Part shown: positions 26,364 through 34,847 of the stretch, one piece after another
Position numbering within the stretch: the first letter of the stretch is position 1
Layout: each line of letters opens with the position of its first letter
Assembly (NCBI RefSeq): GCF_018343535.1
Contig: NZ_JAGYPF010000002.1
Location: 88,103-152,102, forward strand
DNA length: 64,000 bases
Direction of reading: 5' to 3'
Origin: Neobacillus rhizophilus
GTDB lineage: Bacteria > Bacillota > Bacilli > Bacillales > Cytobacillaceae
Program-made: the position numbers and the translations under genes
Notes under the pieces: generated by a model
Database searches by the model: none
What the model saw: only the letters and a program-made list of their open reading frames with translations
Told to the model about the DNA's origin: nothing

Positions 26364-27326
26364 TTAGAGATGGTTTTGGCCATGGGAAACCTTATCCAAA
26401 AGATAAATACGATTTTTAAATGTACCTTCACTTTTCAAGTTCAAGTTCTTTAAAATTCGTGTAGCAGTATGAATATCAATCCCCAAAAACTCCCGGCACT
26501 CCCGGTTCGTAATGGTCCTGCTCACCACCAAAAACCACTCCAATAATGTCCTTTGATGAGCCAAATGGTCTGTTGCACCGCAAAAAGGGCAAATCCATGT
26601 CCTTGGACTCTTCACCATACCGAACCTGTTGCACACAACGCAACGCACGCCATTTTTAAAATCACCCCGCGGGATTTTGTAAGACTCTGAGACCGGTTTT
26701 GGAATAAAAGGTTGGTGGCTTTTGAGGAGCTCTGACGAAAGCCAATGGAAGGTTTCTGGATCCAACTTAAAGTCTGGCTGAGGAATGTTTCGAATGAATG
26801 AGGGAATCAAGTTGGGGAATAAAAGCCGCGTTTTTGCCGGGGGGACGGCGACAATCTGCTTCGGATAGGCCAGGACAACCGAACCGTAAATAGGAATGCG
26901 GATATTGTGCTTCCGTAACCAATCACTCAATAATTCGTAATTTCGTTCCAATTGGACTACTGGACTTTCAAATCCGTCCTTGTGTCCATCATCACGGGTT
27001 CGGATTAATTGGGGTGGATTGTCCTTAAATTCGAGGACCCCGGCGATGTTTTTGACTTCAAGAATATTGCCAAACCAGGGTGTCAGTCCAAAGCTGTCAA
27101 TTTGAAATTTTTCATCTGAGGAAGGCCGTAAATCATGGTAAGCTTGGTGCGGAAAGGAAAATGAAGTTTTTCGAAAAATCTCTGCCACCCGCTCCTCCCC
27201 GGCAATCCCGGCCTCTACGGAAGCCTGCTTGCCAGATAATATAGGAAGCATTGGATGCTTCGGTGGCAGCCTGTTTTGGGCAGCTATCAAACCTTCTAAC
27301 GTTAATGATCGATCTCTGTCTTTCAT
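26364..27326 (-). CDS. NERD-domain protein with zinc ribbon and HTH-like C-terminus
   Basis: A 320-residue protein. A nuclease-related NERD domain spans about residues 40-170 (AGEERVAEIF, FQIDSFGLTPWFGNILEVKN), with the Asp and Glu-x-Lys of a restriction-endonuclease-like fold. A four-Cys zinc ribbon follows near 228-248 (CVVC...CPFC). The C-terminus (RECREFLGIDIHTATRILKNL) looks like a winged helix. The role is unknown, probably DNA-linked. I chose the ATG at 27326, behind ATGGAGGTGCTC. The longer reading to 27377 has no site. Confidence 0.8.
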   Translation of the reverse strand: MKDRDRSLTLEGLIAAQNRLPPKHPMLPILSGKQASVEAGIAGEERVAEIFRKTSFSFPHQAYHDLRPSSDEKFQIDSFGLTPWFGNILEVKNIAGVLEFKDNPPQLIRTRDDGHKDGFESPVVQLERNYELLSDWLRKHNIRIPIYGSVVLAYPKQIVAVPPAKTRLLFPNLIPSFIRNIPQPDFKLDPETFHWLSSELLKSHQPFIPKPVSESYKIPRGDFKNGVRCVVCNRFGMVKSPRTWICPFCGATDHLAHQRTLLEWFLVVSRTITNRECREFLGIDIHTATRILKNLNLKSEGTFKNRIYLLDKVSHGQNHL

Positions 27327-27441
27327 GAGCACCTCCATTAAAATTTTGTCGCACATCCGCATCGTACCACACCCCAAATCCCCATACTATCGCCATCAAT
27401 ATAAGTTCATTTTTTTGTAAAAAAATATAGGATTGACCACT

Positions 27442-27492
27442 ATTGACCACAATGGTCAATAGGAATAAAATGTAATTGACCGATACGGTCAA
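27442..27492. promoter_or_regulatory. Two operator palindromes and promoter of the TetR-ABC operon
   Basis: ATTGACC-ACAAT-GGTCAAT (27442-27460) and TTGACC-GATAC-GGTCAA (27476-27492) share one consensus; their centres are about 33 bp apart, three helical turns. A lone half-site TTGACC lies at 27433-27438. The first palindrome contains TTGACC as a possible -35, with TAAAAT 16 bases further. This fits autoregulation by the adjacent TetR-family protein. Confidence 0.75.
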
Positions 27493-27524
27493 CGTCTAAT
27501 AACCAAAGGAGTGGGAACACCCAA

Positions 27525-28148
27525 ATGTTTTCGAAATTCCTCAACCTAGATCAAGAAAAACAAGACCGAATTATTAATGCAGCAATTAAGGAATTTGCCC
27601 AGAAAGGCTATGATAAGGCATCGACCAATGAAATTGTAAAGGAAGCGGGAATCTCGAAGGGGCTTTTGTTTCATTATTTTCAGAACAAAAAGCAACTGTA
27701 CCTATTTCTGTTTGAATATAGCTATGAGCTCATTGCGGATGAATTTTATAAAAAAGTTGACATTGCCGATACGGACTTTTTCTCGAGAATGAGACAGGCG
27801 ATCATGATTAAAATGGATCTGCTGACGCAATATCCAGACCTTTTTAACTTTATGCAGGAGGGCTTAATGGAGGACTCGGCAGAAATTAAAGTGGAAATGG
27901 AAAAAAAGAAAAAGGAACTAATCGACATCAATTTTGGAAAAGTTTATGAGGGAATTGATTTGTCGAAGTTCAGGGATGACGTTGACATACAAAAAATCTT
28001 AAAAATTATCACCTGGACTTTCGAAAAAATGAGTGATGAGGAACTTTATAAAGCAAAGATGCAGCCAGACCACAAAATTGATTACAAAAAGGTCAGCCGA
28101 GAAGCAGAAGAATATTTCGAGGTTTTAATTAAATGCTTTTATAAATGA
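27525..28148 (+). CDS. TetR-family transcriptional regulator
   Basis: A 207-residue repressor with an N-terminal helix-turn-helix (IINAAIKEFAQKGYDKAS, then KEAGISKGLLFHYFQNKKQL). The C-terminal ligand domain is variable. It sits directly downstream of two matching palindromes and upstream of an ABC exporter, so it probably represses its own operon until an inducer binds. Its start ATG follows AAAGGAGTGGG. The inducer is unknown; an antimicrobial peptide or lipophilic drug is a reasonable guess from the ABC-2-type neighbours. Confidence 0.88.
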   Translation: MFSKFLNLDQEKQDRIINAAIKEFAQKGYDKASTNEIVKEAGISKGLLFHYFQNKKQLYLFLFEYSYELIADEFYKKVDIADTDFFSRMRQAIMIKMDLLTQYPDLFNFMQEGLMEDSAEIKVEMEKKKKELIDINFGKVYEGIDLSKFRDDVDIQKILKIITWTFEKMSDEELYKAKMQPDHKIDYKKVSREAEEYFEVLIKCFYK

Positions 28149-28234
28149 AGACTTGCCGACTGACAAGCCGATAGGCGCCGGCTGTGGCTTAGTCGAATTT
28201 ATGCGAATTAGCCAAATAAAGGGAGGCCTCAATC

Positions 28235-29122
28235 ATGAACGTAATTGAAATTAAAAACCTGACAAAGACATACGGCAAAGCAAGGGGAATCACCGATATC
28301 AACTTTAACGTGGAAGAAGGCGAGATTTTCGGCTTCATCGGACCGAATGGAGCCGGTAAATCGACAACAATCCGCACACTCCTGTCGCTCATATATCCGA
28401 CAAGCGGCAGTGCAACAATTTTTGGAAAAGATTGCATCAAATTTGCTCCGGAAATAAAAAAAGAAATCGGCTACCTGCCGTCGGAAGTGTTCTATTACGA
28501 CAATATGAAGGTAAAGGACCTCTTGAAGTATTCGGCCAGCTTTTACAAAAAGGACTGCAGCAAGCGGATCAAGGAATTGGCGGACATTATGGACCTTGAC
28601 CTGAATAAAAAAATTGATGACCTTTCCTTGGGAAATAAAAAGAAGGTCGGCATTGTCCAAGGGCTGCTACATGAACCGAAGCTCATCATTCTCGATGAAC
28701 CAACGAGCGGCCTCGACCCCTTGATGCAGCAGAAATTCTTTGAACTTCTTGAGGAAGAAAATAAAAAAGGCGCCACCATCCTCTTTTCCTCGCATATTCT
28801 CAGTGAGGTTCAGAGACTCTGTAACCGAGTGGCTATCATTAAAGAAGGTAAGATTGTTACAGTTGAAAAGATTAGTACGTTAAAAGAAAACAATTATAAA
28901 AAGTTTAAAGTCGAAACAAAGGTGCCGCTGGACCAGAATTATTTTCAAATAGATGGAGTCAGCAATCTGACTGGGAAAGGAAATGTAACGAGCTTTTTAT
29001 TTAGAGGGGATATCAACGCGGTCCTGAGGAAAGTCGCAGAAATCGAAATAACCAACTTGTGGATTGAAGAGCCAGACCTTGAAGAAATATTCCTTCATTA
29101 TTACGAAAAGGAGGCCAAATAA
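28235..29122 (+). CDS. ABC-2-type exporter, ATP-binding subunit
   Basis: A 295-residue ATPase of the bacitracin/drug exporter class. Walker A GPNGAGKST lies near residue 36, the signature is LSLGNKKKVGIVQGL rather than the canonical LSGGQ, and Walker B LIILDEPTSGLDP is intact. A C-terminal extension of about 75 residues follows the switch region, as in BcrA-like subunits. The ATG follows AAAGGGAGGCC. It forms an operon with the TetR gene upstream and two permease genes downstream, four bases away. Confidence 0.88.
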   Translation: MNVIEIKNLTKTYGKARGITDINFNVEEGEIFGFIGPNGAGKSTTIRTLLSLIYPTSGSATIFGKDCIKFAPEIKKEIGYLPSEVFYYDNMKVKDLLKYSASFYKKDCSKRIKELADIMDLDLNKKIDDLSLGNKKKVGIVQGLLHEPKLIILDEPTSGLDPLMQQKFFELLEEENKKGATILFSSHILSEVQRLCNRVAIIKEGKIVTVEKISTLKENNYKKFKVETKVPLDQNYFQIDGVSNLTGKGNVTSFLFRGDINAVLRKVAEIEITNLWIEEPDLEEIFLHYYEKEAK

Positions 29123-29125
29123 ATT

Positions 29126-29923
29126 ATGAATATATTTATTCATGAATTAAAGGCCTACCGGAAGTCGACGATCATCTGGACGATTTCGCTAATTGCCGTA
29201 TTTGCGCTGTTTATGTCCATGTTTCCGGCCTTCTCAAAAGATGCCGATGAATTCAAAAAGCTGCTGGAAGGCTATCCGGAAGCTTTAAGGAAAGCCATCG
29301 GCCTCAACCTAGGCAATTTATTTACGATTCTAGGATTCTATTGTTATGCCTTGACGTTTATCATATTGTGTGGAGCGATTCAGGCCATGAATCTTGGGAC
29401 TTCGATTGTTAGCAAGGAGGTCCGGGAAAAAACGGCGGATTTTCTATTGACCAAACCAGTTACACGAAAACAGGTGTTAACCGCCAAGCTGCTGGCGGCA
29501 TTCGCTTCACTCGTCATCACAAATATTGTATATATTGCAGCTGCAACGGTAATTGCCTCCCAGGTGAAAACGGCCGAGTTTAGTATGAAACAATTCATTC
29601 TGCTTTCGATGACGATGTTTTTCATTCAACTGATGTTTCTTGCCTTTGGTTTCATTGTTTCTGTTCTCGCTCGGAAACTCAAGTCCGTGCTGCCCGTGTC
29701 ACTTGGGACAGTGTTTGCGTTCTATTTTATCGGCGCAATCAGCGCCACAACGGATGATGAAGCGAAGCGCTACTTTTCACCGTTCAAGTATTTTAATAAT
29801 GATTATATTTTAAAACATTCGAGCTATGAAGCATCATTTATGATTGTGGGTGCGGTGATTATTTTGCTTGCAGTTGCGGCGAGTTATTTCGTTTATACAA
29901 AAAAAGATATCCATGATGTGTAG
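29126..29923 (+). CDS. ABC-2-type exporter, permease subunit 1
   Basis: A 265-residue integral membrane protein with six hydrophobic segments. It begins NIFIHELKAYRKSTIIWTIS, and the motif SKEVREKTADFLLTKPVTRKQVLTAKL between TM2 and TM3 is typical of ABC-2 permeases of the YhaP/NatB sort. It is related to the next gene (REKTADFLLTKPV versus RDKTSEFLFVKPV), so the two arose by duplication and probably form a heterodimer with the ATPase. Confidence 0.85.
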   Translation: MNIFIHELKAYRKSTIIWTISLIAVFALFMSMFPAFSKDADEFKKLLEGYPEALRKAIGLNLGNLFTILGFYCYALTFIILCGAIQAMNLGTSIVSKEVREKTADFLLTKPVTRKQVLTAKLLAAFASLVITNIVYIAAATVIASQVKTAEFSMKQFILLSMTMFFIQLMFLAFGFIVSVLARKLKSVLPVSLGTVFAFYFIGAISATTDDEAKRYFSPFKYFNNDYILKHSSYEASFMIVGAVIILLAVAASYFVYTKKDIHDV

Positions 29924-29939
29924 GAGGGAGCTCGTGCAA

Positions 29940-30737
29940 ATGAATATCTATTTAAGAGAACTGAAGTCCCATCGGAAATCGCTCATCATTTGGTGTATTG
30001 GCGTTTTCCTGATGGTGGTTTCCGGGATGCAAAAATTCGCAGGGTTATCATCATCAGGCCAATCGCTGAATGACCTGTTTCAGGATATGCCAAAGTCCCT
30101 TCAGGTGGTGATGGGTGTTGGTGCGCTTGACATGGATAAGGTCAGCGGCTACTACGGGATGCTGTTTATCTATCTATTATTGATGGCAACTATTCATGCG
30201 GCAATGCTCGGAGCGACCATCATTGCCAAGGAAGAGCGGGATAAAACCTCCGAGTTCCTGTTTGTAAAACCCGTTTCGAGAGCTAAAATTATTACCGCCA
30301 AACTTTTGGCGGCCTTTACGAATATCTTTATTTTTACCCTCGTTACTTGGGGATCGTCAATTGTCATCGTTGGGAAATACGCTGATGGAGAGTCGGTGAA
30401 TGGTGATATTGCCATCACCATGATGGGGATGTTCATCCTGCAACTTTTATTTATGGCCATTGGCAGTAGCATCTCTGCTTTAAAAAGAAAACCGAAAAAG
30501 GCTGCATCACTGGCGTCCGGAATCCTGTTGCTTACATTTGTTTTATCAGTAGTCATTGATTTGAATGGAAGCATCGAGTTCCTGAAATTCGTGACGCCGT
30601 TCAAATACTTTGAAGCCAAAAACATCATGTACGGCGGCGGGCTCGATACTGTCTACGTGTTAATCTCTGCTGTTTTATTTATCACTCTTTTAACAGTCAC
30701 ATTAATATATTATAAAAAGAAAGATTTAAACATATAA
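29940..30737 (+). CDS. ABC-2-type exporter, permease subunit 2
   Basis: A 265-residue membrane protein, the duplicate partner of the previous gene, with the same start (NIYLRELKSHRKSLIIW) and the same AKEERDKTSEFLFVKPVSRAKIITAKL motif. Six membrane segments are seen. The ribosome site TAGGAGGGAG fits either the ATG at 29940 or a GTG at 29934; I prefer the ATG because it aligns with the paralogue. A strong bidirectional terminator ends the operon. Confidence 0.85.
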   Translation: MNIYLRELKSHRKSLIIWCIGVFLMVVSGMQKFAGLSSSGQSLNDLFQDMPKSLQVVMGVGALDMDKVSGYYGMLFIYLLLMATIHAAMLGATIIAKEERDKTSEFLFVKPVSRAKIITAKLLAAFTNIFIFTLVTWGSSIVIVGKYADGESVNGDIAITMMGMFILQLLFMAIGSSISALKRKPKKAASLASGILLLTFVLSVVIDLNGSIEFLKFVTPFKYFEAKNIMYGGGLDTVYVLISAVLFITLLTVTLIYYKKKDLNI

Positions 30738-30780
30738 AAAAGGTCTGACCCCCGCAAGTGAGCCGGGAGTCAGACCTTTT
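30736..30780. terminator. Bidirectional terminator with GGTCTGAC arms
   Basis: AAAAAGGTCTGACcccc...gggaGTCAGACCTTTT is a long stem with A/T runs on both ends, shared by the ABC operon and the convergent spore lipoprotein gene. The arms resemble the GTCAGGCC-type palindromes elsewhere in the window. Confidence 0.85.
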
Positions 30781-31465
30781 ATTTTTCGTTTGCCATTTTA
30801 ACTAATGTGATGATATCGCTTGAAAGCTTGCTATAGGATGGTGATGGTGCTTTGATATTGGCTTTGATGCCGTCGATAAGCGGCAGAGCATTTGGATTTG
30901 TAATGGAAAGAACCTGAACTTGGCCGTTAAAGGCTTTGTTCATTAAATCCTTGGCCTTGGCAAGGTTATCGTCAGTATTTAGTTTATTGACATCGACACC
31001 GTCAAGGGTCCCTTTTCCGGATAAACCGGTAGTGTTTTTTAATACTTTATTTTGCATTTCATCATAAGTGGTGGAGGTTGTGGCTGGCTCCGCCCTTGCC
31101 AAAATCACCGTGTCATCAAGTACAAACACCTTGATACCGGTAATCCCCTGCCCTGCAAGCCTGGACTCTAAATGGGATGAGATACCGCCATCATGCAGGC
31201 TTGAGCTTCCAATTAAACTGTAAACATTTTCTCCAAGGCCCGCTGTTTGATTGTTTGTACTTGTAGTGTGTTTCTTCGATCTGTCGACGCTTGGAATCAC
31301 GTCAACATTATTTTGGCCTTGGACATGGCCATTTCCTTTTTCATTTAAAGATTGTTGATGAAGATCCTCTGCATTTCCTTTCAGCTCCTGCTGGGCTGAG
31401 CATGCGCCAAGAATTAATAGAACAGCAATCATCGGCACATACCACATGTTTCTAATTTTTTTCAT
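30779..31465 (-). CDS. YhcN/YlaJ-family sporulation lipoprotein
   Basis: A 228-residue lipoprotein. The signal peptide ends in LILGAC with the lipidated Cys at about residue 22. A Gln/Asn/Gly-rich linker to about residue 75 is followed by the YhcN/YlaJ domain (VFVLDDTVILARAEP, ALPLIDGIKANIK). Proteins of this family sit in the inner spore membrane and affect germination. The ribosome site AAGGAGGAAATAAT is strong. It supports an endospore-forming host. Confidence 0.85.
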   Translation of the reverse strand: MKKIRNMWYVPMIAVLLILGACSAQQELKGNAEDLHQQSLNEKGNGHVQGQNNVDVIPSVDRSKKHTTSTNNQTAGLGENVYSLIGSSSLHDGGISSHLESRLAGQGITGIKVFVLDDTVILARAEPATTSTTYDEMQNKVLKNTTGLSGKGTLDGVDVNKLNTDDNLAKAKDLMNKAFNGQVQVLSITNPNALPLIDGIKANIKAPSPSYSKLSSDIITLVKMANEK

Positions 31466-31587
31466 ATTATTTCCTCCTTTTTACCAAATAAAATCCCCTG
31501 ATTTTTTGTGAGTATACATGCTTTATTTTGGGAACATTATCAAGCAATAGCGGCGGACTGCCGTATTTTTCAAATAATGTTGTCTAT

Positions 31588-31709
31588 TGTCTAGCTGCAG
31601 CGCCTAGCCCCTCGAGTCATAAGCCAATCCGTCATGAAGGTTAAAAAGCAACCTTCCTGCCGGCTCGTCTTATGCTTGTCGGGGCTGAGCAAGGCGCTTC
31701 CGCTTTTCT
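31588..31709. repeat. Dispersed Bacillaceae hairpin element (GCGCCTAGCCCC / GGGGCTGAGCAAGGCGC)
   Basis: About 120 bp runs from TTGTCTAGCTGCAGCGCCTAG to AAGGCGCTTCCGCTTTTC. The two ends are imperfectly complementary (CGCCTAGCCCC with GGGGCTGAGCAAGGCG; AAGCC/ATAAG inside), with an inner AAGGTT/AACCTT hairpin. Elements of this look recur between genes in Bacillus genomes. A half-element lies at 41353. It may be a small non-autonomous mobile element; function unknown. Confidence 0.65.
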
Positions 31710-31731
31710 AATTTCCTTGGAGGTGTGTTCC

Positions 31732-32475
31732 ATGGCTGAAGAAAACAAAGAAAAACAAGAAACATTATCGAGAAGAAGATTTCTTCGCAATACCGGTTTT
31801 ACCGTAGGGGGACTTGCTGTTGGCGGGATCTTGGGCAGTTTGGTCCCAAGGGGAAAGGATGATAACAAGAACAATCCGCCGGCGCCTCAAGACCAAGATT
31901 TCAATCAGGCGCTGATGTACTTTACCCCGGAACAATTTAGGATTACTGAAGCTGCCACCGAACGAATATTTCCTGAAGATGATAACGGACCGGGGGCAAA
32001 GGCATTGGGCGTTGCCTATTTTATTGATCACCAGTTAGCGGGTGATTGGGGCTTCAATGCCAGGGACTATATGCAGTCACCCTTTTTTCCTGGTGAAAAA
32101 GTTCAGGGTTATCAGGGGCGCTTAAAACGAAGGGATATTTTTGATATTGGACTGCGTGAGCTGCAAAATTACAGTAACACAGTAGGTAAGAAAAATTTCG
32201 AAGAACTTTCGGGTGATGAGCAGGACAAAATTTTGAAAGATTTTGAAGAGGATAAGGTGAATTTAACGACCCTATCCCCTAGCGGCTTTTTCCAGCTGCT
32301 GAGAAGTGCAACCTTAGAGGGAGTTTACAGTGATCCATTATATGGAGGAAATAAAAATATGGATGGCTGGAAAATGCGAAACTACCCTGGCAGCCAAATG
32401 GCCTATGCCGAGATTATCGAGAAGGACTTCCAGAAGATTAAACCGCAAAGCCTGCAAAGCCATATGAAGCATTAA
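31732..32475 (+). CDS. Gluconate 2-dehydrogenase subunit 3 family protein, Tat signal
   Basis: A 247-residue small subunit. The N-terminus TLSRRRFLRNTGFTVGGLAV is a twin-arginine signal, so it folds in the cytoplasm and is then exported. The remainder matches the small subunit of GMC-type membrane dehydrogenases (TEAATERIFPEDDNGPGAK, YFIDHQL). The large FAD subunit has no signal and is probably carried out with this protein. The ATG at 31732 follows TTGGAGGTG. The large-subunit gene starts 60 bases downstream. Confidence 0.85.
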   Translation: MAEENKEKQETLSRRRFLRNTGFTVGGLAVGGILGSLVPRGKDDNKNNPPAPQDQDFNQALMYFTPEQFRITEAATERIFPEDDNGPGAKALGVAYFIDHQLAGDWGFNARDYMQSPFFPGEKVQGYQGRLKRRDIFDIGLRELQNYSNTVGKKNFEELSGDEQDKILKDFEEDKVNLTTLSPSGFFQLLRSATLEGVYSDPLYGGNKNMDGWKMRNYPGSQMAYAEIIEKDFQKIKPQSLQSHMKH

Positions 32476-32534
32476 ACCAAAGGGCTCAAGTACCAATATT
32501 AATAGATTTTATTTTTAAAAAAGAAGGTGGAAAA

Positions 32535-34256
32535 ATGGCGAGAAAATTACCAAAAGCTGACGTCGTCCTGGTGGGAGTTGGCTGGACTGGCGGAATTATT
32601 GCATCTGAGCTGACGAAAAAGGGCCTGAAGGTGGTCGGATTGGAACGAGGCAAGGAAAGAAAGACCGAAGATTATTTCATGGTTCATGATGAACTTAGAT
32701 ATGCACTGCGCTATGATCTATTCCAGGATCTTTCCAAAGAAACGATTACCTTTCGAGGTAACGAAAGAATCCGCGCCCTGCCAATGAGACAGTATGGTTC
32801 ATTTCTGCTCGGGGATGGTTTAGGAGGGTCTGGTGTTCACTGGAACGGACAGACATACCGGTTCCTTCCTTATGATTTTGAGATTCGCAGTAAAACGATT
32901 GAAAAATATGGGCAAAACAAAATCCCAGCGGAAATGTCTATTCAGGATTGGGGCATTACCTATGACCAGCTGGAGCCTTACTACGACAAATTTGAGAAAA
33001 CATGCGGAATTTCGGGTGAGGAGAACCCGCATCCCGGTGCCGGAAAGCGGTCGGATAAATTCCCAACCCCGCCGATGAAGAAATCACCGGCTATAAAAAT
33101 GTTTGAGACAGCGGCAAAGAACTTGAAGCTGAATCCTTATATGATGCCGTCAGCTAACTTATCAGAATCGTATAAAAACCCAGATGGCATCTCAAGGGCG
33201 GCCTGTCAATACTGCGGCTACTGCGAGCGATTTGGCTGCGAGTACGGGGCTAAAGCCGATCCGGTCGTCACGGTTATTCCGGTTGCCAAAAAAACAGGAA
33301 ATTTCGAGATTAGAACCCATTCCCATGTAAGAAGGATATTACATACGGGCAACAAAGCGACCGGGGTTTTATATGTCGATACAACAACAGGCGAAGAAAT
33401 TGAACAGCCGGCCGATATTGTGGTCCTGACAAGCTATGTGTTTAATAATGTCCGCCTGCTGCTTATGTCGGACTTGGGCAGACCGTATGATCCGGCAACA
33501 GGGACAGGCGTGATTGGGAAAAACTATGCTTATCAAGTTATGAAAGGAAATGCGGTTGGCTTTTTCAATGATAAGGAATTCAGTACCTTTGCCGGTGCCG
33601 GGTCACTCGGAATCGTCCTTGACGATTATAATGGCGATAACTTTGATCATTCAAACCTGGGCTTTATCCATGGGGGCAGCATATCACTCACCCAAACAGG
33701 GTTAAGGCCGATTCAAAATAATCCTGTTCCGAAGGGCACGCCAGCTTGGGGCAAAGAGTTCAAACAACAGTCGCTCAAATATGCCAACCGTTTTCTTTCC
33801 GTTGGCGGTCAAGGCTCATCCATGCCGTTTAAGCATCACTATCTCGATTTAGATCCTACTTATAAAGATGCTTTCGGCGATCCTTTAATCCGGATTACCT
33901 TTGATTTCGAGGACCAGGACCGGAACCTCGCTGTGTTCCTGGCCGAGAAGTCTGCCCAAATCTTAAAGGAAATGGGCGCAAATCATATTGATTCGCTGAA
34001 GGAGCTGGGACCTTACGATATTACCACCTACCAGTCCACTCACAATACCGGCGGTGTTATTATGGGTGCAGATCCGTCTACATCTGCCGTCAATAATTAT
34101 TTACAAATGTGGGATGTGGACAATTTATTTGTGGTGGGCGCGGCTAACTTTGCCCACAATTCCGGGTACAACCCGACTGGAACCGTCGGCGCTCTCGCTT
34201 ACCGTTGCGCAGAAGGCATCGACAAATACCGGCAAACCGGCGGGCAGGTAGTCTAA
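32535..34256 (+). CDS. GMC-family oxidoreductase (gluconate dehydrogenase-like large subunit)
   Basis: A 573-residue FAD enzyme that oxidises an alcohol or sugar acid. The ADP-binding motif GVGWTGG lies at residues 14-20. A Cys-rich stretch CQYCGYCERFGC at about 225-236 is the kind found in gluconate and sorbitol dehydrogenases that pass electrons onward. The active-site His-Asn region is AHNSGYNPTGT near residue 540. Its partner is the Tat-linked small subunit upstream. The usual cytochrome c subunit is absent, so the electron acceptor is unknown. The substrate cannot be named. Confidence 0.85.
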   Translation: MARKLPKADVVLVGVGWTGGIIASELTKKGLKVVGLERGKERKTEDYFMVHDELRYALRYDLFQDLSKETITFRGNERIRALPMRQYGSFLLGDGLGGSGVHWNGQTYRFLPYDFEIRSKTIEKYGQNKIPAEMSIQDWGITYDQLEPYYDKFEKTCGISGEENPHPGAGKRSDKFPTPPMKKSPAIKMFETAAKNLKLNPYMMPSANLSESYKNPDGISRAACQYCGYCERFGCEYGAKADPVVTVIPVAKKTGNFEIRTHSHVRRILHTGNKATGVLYVDTTTGEEIEQPADIVVLTSYVFNNVRLLLMSDLGRPYDPATGTGVIGKNYAYQVMKGNAVGFFNDKEFSTFAGAGSLGIVLDDYNGDNFDHSNLGFIHGGSISLTQTGLRPIQNNPVPKGTPAWGKEFKQQSLKYANRFLSVGGQGSSMPFKHHYLDLDPTYKDAFGDPLIRITFDFEDQDRNLAVFLAEKSAQILKEMGANHIDSLKELGPYDITTYQSTHNTGGVIMGADPSTSAVNNYLQMWDVDNLFVVGAANFAHNSGYNPTGTVGALAYRCAEGIDKYRQTGGQVV

Positions 34257-34352
34257 TTCACGGCCTTCTCTTTGCTTTTTTCCGTTCGTTTTTATTACAA
34301 TAGCAATAGTGTTAAAATAAATAACTGAATTGGAAAAAGGAGGATATTAAAA

Positions 34353-34697
34353 ATGACTCAACATGAAAACAATACATTACCACCGAAAACCTGTTCCGTT
34401 GAACGAATGGTCACAATGGAGGAAGACGTTAAGAAGGTGATCGCTGGTGAAAAAACAGCGACCCGCCGCAATGGCCGCTATGCTGACCCAGGCGAAATCA
34501 TGACCCTGGAGGGCCATCAGTTTGTGGTAGATAAAGTCTACTCACAAAGCCTTGGTGAACTAACAGATGAGGATGCCCGCCGCGAGGGCTTCAACAATGT
34601 GGAAGAATACAAACAATCGATTCTTTCCATTCACCCGGGAATGCCGTGGCTCCCGCAAATGCGCGTCTGGGTTCATGAATTTAGCCAGGTAAAATAA
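34353..34697 (+). CDS. ASCH-domain protein
   Basis: A 114-residue protein with the ASCH fold, a PUA-like RNA or nucleotide-binding domain. Segments MEEDVKKVIAGEKTATRRNGRY and the ADPGEIMTLEGHQFVV strand pair are typical. Some ASCH proteins are amidohydrolases of modified cytidine, but this is not predictable here. The ribosome site AAAAGGAGGAT is strong. It stands alone between the GMC genes and an ABC exporter. Confidence 0.8.
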   Translation: MTQHENNTLPPKTCSVERMVTMEEDVKKVIAGEKTATRRNGRYADPGEIMTLEGHQFVVDKVYSQSLGELTDEDARREGFNNVEEYKQSILSIHPGMPWLPQMRVWVHEFSQVK

Positions 34698-34705
34698 AAT
34701 CAATG

Positions 34706-34770
34706 AAAAGGGCCTGTCCTCCGCTGCTTTAATGCGATACGCGAAAGCTATGCGGGGGCAGGCCCCTTTG
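34706..34770 (+). terminator. Long hairpin after the ASCH gene (GGGCCTG / CAGGCCCC arms)
   Basis: AAAAGGGCCTGTCCTCCGC pairs with GCGGGGGCAGGCCCCTTT around a loop holding GCGAAAGC. A short T-run ends it. It is both a terminator and a member of the window's GGGTCAGGCCC palindrome group. Confidence 0.7.
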
Positions 34771-34847
34771 CTTGTCTATTTTAAGAGCCCGAATTTATAA
34801 TAGGTTTATTACATTTGTCTGGCAGTTTAGGAGCAGGGGGAGACCTC

